Source: UBA10646 sp046296295
Lineage (GTDB): Bacteria; Bacteroidota; Bacteroidia; Chitinophagales; Chitinophagaceae
Direction: 5' to 3'
Assembly: GCA_046296295.1 (NCBI GenBank)
Contig: JBKBLG010000002.1
Span: 124,001-188,000, forward strand
DNA length: 64,000 nt
The notes beneath the pieces were generated by a model. That model searched no databases. It worked only from the letters and a program-made list of their open reading frames with translations, and was not told the origin of the DNA. The translations under genes were made by a program, and so were the position numbers. Shown here piece after piece: positions 42,212 to 51,200 of this stretch (the first letter of the stretch is position 1; the number at the start of each line of letters is the position of its first letter).

Positions 42212-45200
42212 TTATTTCATGAGTGCTGTGTTGCCTTTGTAAGTGTAGGTAACATCGTTATCGCATACAACCTCGCAGATATATACGTACACATCGGGAG
42301 GTGCTTTTACACCTTTAATGGTGCCATCCCAACCAGCACTAACATCGTTTGGACTAAAGTTGGCTTTTTCAAATACAACCTGACCCCACCTATTAAATAC
42401 TTTAAACATTCGTATTGTTTTAATGCCTTGCCCTCTTACAACCAATTTATCGTTACGACCATCGCCATCGGGTGTAAAAGCATTGGCTATAAATACTTGT
42501 GTGTTTTCGCAAAAAGGTTTAATACATATTGTATCAGTGCCAGCACAACCAAAAATATTAGTAGCCTTCACCGCATAGCATACAGGTGTTTTTACTGTTA
42601 CTACAGGTGTTGCACAATCGGTACAAGAGATGTTGATATTCGGCGACCATGCCCATGTGCTAATAGGTCCGTTTGTAACCGTTGGATTCAGTTGCTGCCT
42701 TACCCCTGTATTGAGCGTAAGTGAATCGGGGCCAATACTTACCGTTGGATACTGCCCAACTGCCACAATAATATCTACAGTATCTTGAAAGCAGTTATGG
42801 GCATCGAATCCGATTACGCGATACTGCGTTGTTGTTTGTGGAGCAGCAATAACAGTTGCAGTATTGGTGCTATTAAGCCCTAATGATGGCGACCATATAT
42901 AACGCGTAGCACCAAATGCTGTTAGGGTTGTTCTATCGCCAATACATAATGTATCATCGCCTTGAACTGTAACTTGTATAGGCTGTGCTACAGTAATTAA
43001 TACGGTATCGATTGTAGCGCAACCAAATGTGTTGGTGCCAGTAACAACATACTGTGTAGTAGTAAGCGGCGATGCTACCGGGTTAGCACACGTAGTACAA
43101 CTTAAACTTGCATTTAACGGCTGCCAATTGTACGTATTGGCGCCAGTAGCATTGAGTTGTACCTGCTGACCACGACAGATCAACAGATCGTTTGTTGCAG
43201 TAGTTGTTGGTGTAGGATGTATCGTAATGCTGGCATTAACGGTATCGAAACAACCGAATTGCGTTCCTGCAATAAACCGAGCATTATAGTTACCAGGAGC
43301 GTTATAAATATTATTAATACGAACTCCATTCATGGTTAAGCCATTAGTGAACGACCATGTGGTAAGGCTTACACTATCGGCACTTGTAATAAGTGCATTG
43401 TATTGTACTGGCTGCCCTACGCAACCACTTGCATTGGCTATAATGGTAGCTTGTGGTGTTTTATTCACACGAATGAATGATCGTATTGTAGCTGTATCAC
43501 TACAACCACTATTACTTGTTACAATCAATCGAATTGTATAATCGCCCGAAGCAGTATATCCTTTTGTTGGCTGCTGTGCACTGCTTGTAGTATTATCGCC
43601 AAAGCTCCAGTTCCAGCGAGTAATACCATTAAAGGCTCTGCTGGTATCTGTAAACCGTAGTGTTGTAGTATCGCATACTTGCGTACTACTATAACTAAAC
43701 CCAGCACGTACATAATCTACTTTAATCGTATCTGCACCATTGAGTAACACAGTACAGTTACTACCATTGTACAGCGTTGCTGTTGGTATATAAGAGCCAT
43801 TATTTACGTAAGTGTGAAACACAATTCTTTGATTGGTAACAAGCCGTGTACCATCGCCAAACTGATACAAAATACTATCGGTTTGTTGTGCTGTAACTTC
43901 GAAACGAACAGGTGTATTGCCGCATATAAACCCTGCATCGTAACGCCAAGTTCCCGAAGGACCGTTAACAACTATTTGTTTGCTATGCTCATATTTACAA
44001 CCACCTGCATCGGTTGCAATCATAGTAGCGATATAGGTGCCAACTCGTGTATAAGTATGTTGCACAACATCGCCAGTATCAACAGTACCATCACCAAAAT
44101 TCCATACAGCAAGTACACTAGGCACACTTTGATTGGTGAACCTTACGGTAAATGGAACGCAAGTACTGATAGAATCATTCACTACAAATAAGCCTGGTAG
44201 TGATGCCACCACTGTAACTTGCTTTTGAACAGTATCTCTACATGCGTTGCCGGGGCTATACTGTCGGGTTGCAATAAGATTAACATTGTAAATGCCAGGC
44301 TGTGTGTATCGTTGCCAAGGGTTGGTAAGTGTGCTAGTGTTACCATTAGCGAACGACCATAAGTAACCTGTTGCCGTATCGGTTTGATTGGTGAATAAAA
44401 TACTATCGCCAACACAAGCAGTTATTGGTGTGGCAAAGAAATCGGCATTGGGCGATGCAAATACACGAACCGTTTCTATATCGGTTGTGTCACTACAATT
44501 ATTGGTAGCTCTAATACGTACGGTAAAAATACCCGCTTGCTGATACACATGTGTTATGGTATCGATATTACGTGTTGTATTTAAAATATTACCATCGCCA
44601 AAATCCCAACGGAAATTGGTGGCACCATTACTTCTATTAATGAAGCGAACAGCATGAGGCGAACAGCCAGTTGCTTCGTTACCGTTAATAGCAACATCAA
44701 CATTCACAGTACGTGGTGTAATTACAATAGCAAAACTGCTGGTATCGGCACCACATTCGTTCGTTGCAATAAGCGAAGCATATAACGTATCTTGTATACC
44801 ACTGTTGTAAGTATGTGTTACCGTATCGGGCATGGTTGTAACCAACTGTGTACCATCGCCAAACAACCAGGTATAGGTTACATTTAATCCTTTACTGCTA
44901 TTTGCAAATGTTACTACTAGCGGGCTACAGCCACTTGTTCTACTTGGTGCAAACAAGCTTTTGGGTTTGCTCTTAATACGTATAGATCTACTAAAGCTTA
45001 CCGTGTCGCATTCAGAAAATGCAGTGAGTGTAACTATGTAAGTAGTATCTCCGAATGTTGGATTAGGTTGAAAAACAATTGCAGGCGGTTGTACTCCTGT
45101 ATGCGTTTGTCCATTTCCAAAATGCCAGAAATAAGTGAAATTGTTTAACAGCGGTGTAGTATTGGTAAAGCTTATTGTTGCCGGCCCACACTTAACTGTA

Positions 45201-48200
45201 TCACTTGCTTCAAAATTGGTAACAGGTACAGGAGGTGTATAAAACCATGCACTGATAGAATCGTTCTTACAACCATAACGGCTAACAGCTACCATTTTAA
45301 TTAATACACTATCACCAGCGTTCACCAGCGTATAACCAGGGTTGGTAGTAGCACTTTCACCATAGAAAACGTTGTTAGCAAACCAACGATAACGAATATT
45401 TTCATTCGGGTTATTGCTTGGTTGCACAGCGTTGCTATCTATAACGAAAGGAGCACAAGCAGTATCTTTCAATACAATCCATTCTGCCTTGGCATCAGGC
45501 CTTACGACTACACGTATTGCATTACTAATACTTGCCTGAGCACCAGCACAAAGCTGTGTTGTTACTAATCTACGATAGAAACGTGTACTGCTTAAAGGCC
45601 CTTCTACATAAAAAGGATTATTAGCACCGGCAATAGGTTGCCAGCTAATACTATCTGTGCTTTGCTCCCACGCATAAATGAAAATACCATCGCCACCAGT
45701 AGGTAACGATCCTTGTAGTGTATCTATAGGAACATCCACACATATTGATGCAGGCCCGATAATATTATTGTTACTAATTGGAGGTTGTACTACAATAGTT
45801 ACCGGAGCACTTACATTACTACATGGGTTGGCTGTTACTTTTCTGCGAAGCGTAATACTACTTGTAAGATTAAATAAGGTGAGCGACTGTGTTGTTGCGA
45901 TACTTGTATCTCTCCACACACCATTGATCAACACCTGCCAGCTATAGTTTGGTGCCGCACTACCGCCTGTTGCAATAGCACCATTAATTGTAACGTTTTG
46001 TCCATAACATATTACCCTGCGAGTTGTGTCAATGGTATTTATTAGAGGTTGTGTGTTTGTAATGGTAACCTCACTTACACTTGGCGGACACACCGGATTA
46101 CTAATTGTCCAACGCAGTACATAGGCAGTTCCGGGTTGTAACCCACGTACTGTTGTATTAGGCTGCGTAGGATCAGTGAAGCTAATACCACTGCCAGCAA
46201 CTACAGACCAAACACCACGCTCTAAGGTTGCAGCACTTGGCACATTAGCATTGAGTTGATAGGTACTATCTGCACACAGTATCACATCGGCTCCAGCATT
46301 TGCTGGTGTTACCGGCGGTAATACCAGTACCCTGATAGGCGTACTTGTTGCTCCTGTACATACACCACTTTGCACTACAGCTTTAAACCAAGTAGTTGCC
46401 TGAATGTTACTGTAATTATACTGAGCACCACTTGCACCACTTATATTAGTGTAATTCACACCATCTGCTGATGCTTGCCAATGGGTAACCGTACCCACAA
46501 AATTGGACAGTGTTACTACGCCATTGCTTCCCTTACATACGGTATCGGCAACAACCGTTGCAACACCCGGCTCACTCGGTGGTGCTACATCAATACTAAT
46601 CTCACTGTATTGCGTACCTGTGCTACAACGTGTATCTGATGGTACTATAACTGCCCTTACGGCAAATGTATCTCGCACATTCGTGAAGTTGATGATATTG
46701 CTGGTAACAGCAGTATCTACCCATACACCTGTTGATTGCGGACGCTTGATTTGCCATTTTTGAATAACACCAATGTAACTGTTATTGCTAGGAAACTGTA
46801 CCGTAATATTTGCTCCAGCACATACCACAGTATCGTTCGCAGTAACTTGTTGCACCACTTCTGCTGCACGTACCACTACTAATACTACAGTATCTTTTGT
46901 ATCGGCACAGCCAGCATCGTTACGATAGCGCCATGTGAGTATATAAGTACCACTTGTATCGTAGCTTACTCTTGTATTTGCACTGGTACTATCTGAAAAC
47001 CTAGTATTACCACCCAAAGGTTGTTGCACGACTTCCCACACACCTTTTTCAAAACTTCTCGATGTTGTATTAGCAATTAAATTATATGTAGCCAATCCAT
47101 TACCTCTTACATAACCACAAATCAATACCGTATCTGGCCCCTGAATACTAGCTTGCGTAACTAACGGACGAACAAATAATGCTACAGTATCTTTTGTAGC
47201 AGGACAAGTTCCTAAACCGTTCAACGTAAATTCAAACGCATAGTTACTACCTACCTGTAAGTTAGTAACCGTTGTAGTGGCTGTGGTAGGTGATGTAATT
47301 GAAGCAGTTGTGGTGTTGATATCACGCCAATTCACCGAAGCTGCATTGTTAATATTACCCGCTGATAAGGTTGCCGTTGTATTGTTACAAATGTATTGAT
47401 CACTTCCTGCATTGGGGCGACTAGCTGGTGTTACTACTTGTATGGTAGTAATACTACTGATAGCAGTATCACATACACCACTTTGTACAATAGCTCTGTA
47501 ATGTGTTGTTCTGGTAAGTGGTGCTAAATAGGTATAAATAGCTTGGTTAGCCGTGTTCGGTATATCTTGCCAACTATTAGGATTTGTAATGTCAGTAGAC
47601 TGCTGCCACCTTAGAATGCTACCTACATGTCCTGTCAATGTTATAGGATAAGCCGTAGCATCAGTACTACACACTGTAGTACCACCACTTGTAGTACCTC
47701 CTACTGATTTTGGATTTACTACTACCTGTAAAATATTGCTGTGTGCTGTATCGGCACAACCATTCGATGCACCCGCCGAAGCAAATACAGCTCTGTAATT
47801 GCGTGTTTGCTGTACGGTGTTGAATGTAATACCACTAACACTACCGCCAGCAGTATCTACCCAACTACCGCCTATCGTTTGATACTGCCAAGTTAACAAC
47901 GTACCTGTACTGCCACTTGCATTTACCGTAAGGTTACTACCAATACAAATAGGACTTGGTGCTGTAATAATGCCACCTACCGATTTATCAAATACACGTA
48001 TGGTTACATTGCTACTGCTAGGGGTACAACCAGCATCGTTGGTGATGGTGTACGTAAACTGATACGTACCGCTGCGTGTAAACGTTACCCTCGGACTAGG
48101 ACTATTCGCTGTGCCAGCTTGTATGCTAGCACCATTATTAGGATTACTTGTTATCGTCCACACACCAAGTTCCCAAGCATTGCTTAATGTATTACCCTGT

Positions 48201-51200
48201 AATGTATAAACACCTGTAGTAGCACTGCCATTGACAAATCCACATAACGTAGCATCGCTACCAGCATTGGCTGTTGGAAGTGGTGGACGTACAAATACAT
48301 CTACCGTATCACTCGTTGCAGGACATGTTCCCAAACCACTTAACGTGAACTTGAAACGATATACACTACCTAATTGCAAACCTGTTACTGTTGTGGTTGT
48401 TGCTGCAGGCGTAGTAATAGTTGCAGGAGGAGCACTAACACCATTTATTTGTATTTGCTCCCATAATACGCTACCACCACCACTTGCATTACCTGCAGAA
48501 AGCGTGGTATTGGTAGCATCGCATAAATAAATATCTGCTCCTACATTCGGGCGACTTGCAGGAGATACCACTTGTATGGTAGTTACAGAACTGATAGCGG
48601 TATCGCAGACACCACTCTTTACAATAACTCTAAAATGTTTTGTAGCACTCATAGGGGTTGGCAGTGTATAGGTTGTTAACCCCGCTGTACCTGGTATGCT
48701 CGTCCATGTAGTTAGGTTACTACTCTCTTCCCATCTTTCTATTGTTCCAATATGACCACTTAAAGTGATGGTTCTTGCTGTACCATCGGTACTACAAATA
48801 ATAGTACCACCACTCGTAGTACCTCCTACTGATTTTGGATTTACTACTACCTGTAAAATATTGCTGTGTGCTGTATCGGCACAACCATTCGATGCACCCG
48901 CCGAGGCAAATACAGCTCTGTAATTGCGTGTTTGCTGTACGGTGTTGAATATAATACCACTAACACTGCCGCCAGCAGTATCTACCCAACTACCGCCTAT
49001 CGTTTGATACTGCCAAGTTAACAACGTACCTGTACTACCACTTGCATTTACCGTAAGGTTACTACCAATACAAATAGGACTTGGTGCTGTAATAATGCCA
49101 CCTACCGATTTATCAAATACACGTATGGTTACGTTGCTACTGCTAGGGGTACAACCAGCATCGTTGGTGATGGTGTACGTAAACTGATACGTACCACTGC
49201 GTGTAAATGTTACCCTCGGACTAGGACTATTCGCTGTGCCAGCTTGTATGCTAGCACCATTATTAGGATTACTTGTTATCGTCCACACACCAAGCTCCCA
49301 AGCATTGCTTAATGAGTTACCTTGTAATGTATAAACACCTGTAGTAGCACTGCCATTGACAAATGCACATAACGTAGCATCGCTACCAGCATTGGCTGTT
49401 GGAAGTGGTGGACGTACGGATATTTTTACAACATCGCTACTGGTAGGGCACTGAGGCAATCCAGTAATTGTCCAACGGAACTCATATTCATTGTTCGCTT
49501 GCAGCCCGCTAATACTGGTACTGCTGCTGCTAGTGTTAGCAATGGTTACTGCAGCACCGCTGATTTGCTGCCAAGCACCAGTGAAACCACCAGACGGATT
49601 GTTAGCAGCTAAATTGGTAGTGGTGGCGTTACATAAAAATTGATCGGGGCCAGCATTAGCACCACTAGCAGCGGTTGCAATACGTACCCCAACCTCGTTA
49701 CTTATCAACTGATTACAAACACCACTTGTTACCAAGGCTCTGAATAAAGTAGCTTGTGTAATGCCGCTATAGTTATACACCGAACTGGTTGCACTTGGAA
49801 TATCGACCCAGGTATTACCATTATTAATACTTGATTGCCATTGAATAGTGCCTACAGCACCATTCAAGCGTAGATTACCTGTTACAGGGCTGGTACAAGC
49901 CAAAGTATCGCCAGCGATTGTACCAGCTACCGTATTTGGACTTACGTTGATGGTGATGATATTGCTGGTTGCAGTTTGCGTACATCCGCTGCTGGCACCC
50001 ACACTTATCATTTGTACCCGCACTTGTGTGTTTGCCGTAAGGCTATTGAAAGTATATGTATTGGTAGGTGTTGGCGTAATGGGTTGCCAACTTGCACCGT
50101 TATCGATACTTTGCTCCCAGGCATTGATAGCACCAATACCACCTGCATAAGTAAGTGTTACAGAAGCTCCGCTACAAATAGTGGTTGTATTGGTGCTAAG
50201 TGTACCTGCAACGGGTTGTTGAAATACTTCAATGGTTACTTCATCGAAAACAGCAGTACACTTGGGGTTGCTCACCGTCCAACGCAGTGTATAAATGCCG
50301 GCTCTATTGGTTTGAAATGTAGTTGTAGGCGATGCAGCATTGGTAAATCTGGCATTGCTTCCAACTGGTGCCGTTATGATTGTCCATAAACCTGTTTCGT
50401 TTGTTCCTAAAGCAGAACCTTGTAGCGTAGCTGTTACATCGCCAGTGGTTAAGGTACAAATACGTTGATCGGCACCTGCACTTACATTTTGAATCAGCGG
50501 ATAACTAATGATGGTAACATCGTCTGTTGAGCTACCGCAACTACCTACGCCTGCTACCGTCCAACGTAAGGTGTAGGTAACGTTGTTTTGCAAGCCCGTG
50601 AGTATGGCATTAGGATCATTGTTGTTAGATATGGTTGCTGTTGGTGTACCTACAAAACTCCATGTACCAACACCAACAGTTGGTGCAGTAGCAGCCAATG
50701 TATGTGTACTGCTGTTACAGTAACTGGCATCGGGACCTGCATTGGCGGCACTAGTACCCGGTAATATTGTTACATTAACCGTAGTTTGATCGCCAATACA
50801 AGCCGGTTCGGTTCCATTGGCAGGATTGATGGCCGTAAATACATATTGTACTGTTGCATTATTGGTACTGCTGTTATTGAGTGACGTTGCATTGAAAGCT
50901 GTTGCAGGTATACTATTAGATTGGAAGCCGCTTACTGTACCTGTTACCACACTCGCCACCCAAGTATATCGACCATTGGCACCGAGTGTGTTGGTAAGCG
51001 TAATGTTGGGTTGTGCACCATTACAAATAGGTGCTGGTGCATTAGCTGTAATGCCAGGTTTAGGACGTACCGTTACCGTAAATGTAAATGGCGTTCCAAC
51101 ACAGCCATCTTTGGTTGGTGTAATGGTATATGTAACAACTGCATTGCTGGTATTACTTGTATTCACCAATACATCGTTGATATTACCATTACCACTGGCT

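Noticed and set aside
51066..51080. CGTTACCGTAAATG as a motif copy
   Set aside because: It shares only the TTACCGTAA part and the flanks do not match, so it is likely chance in a Thr-Val-Thr stretch.
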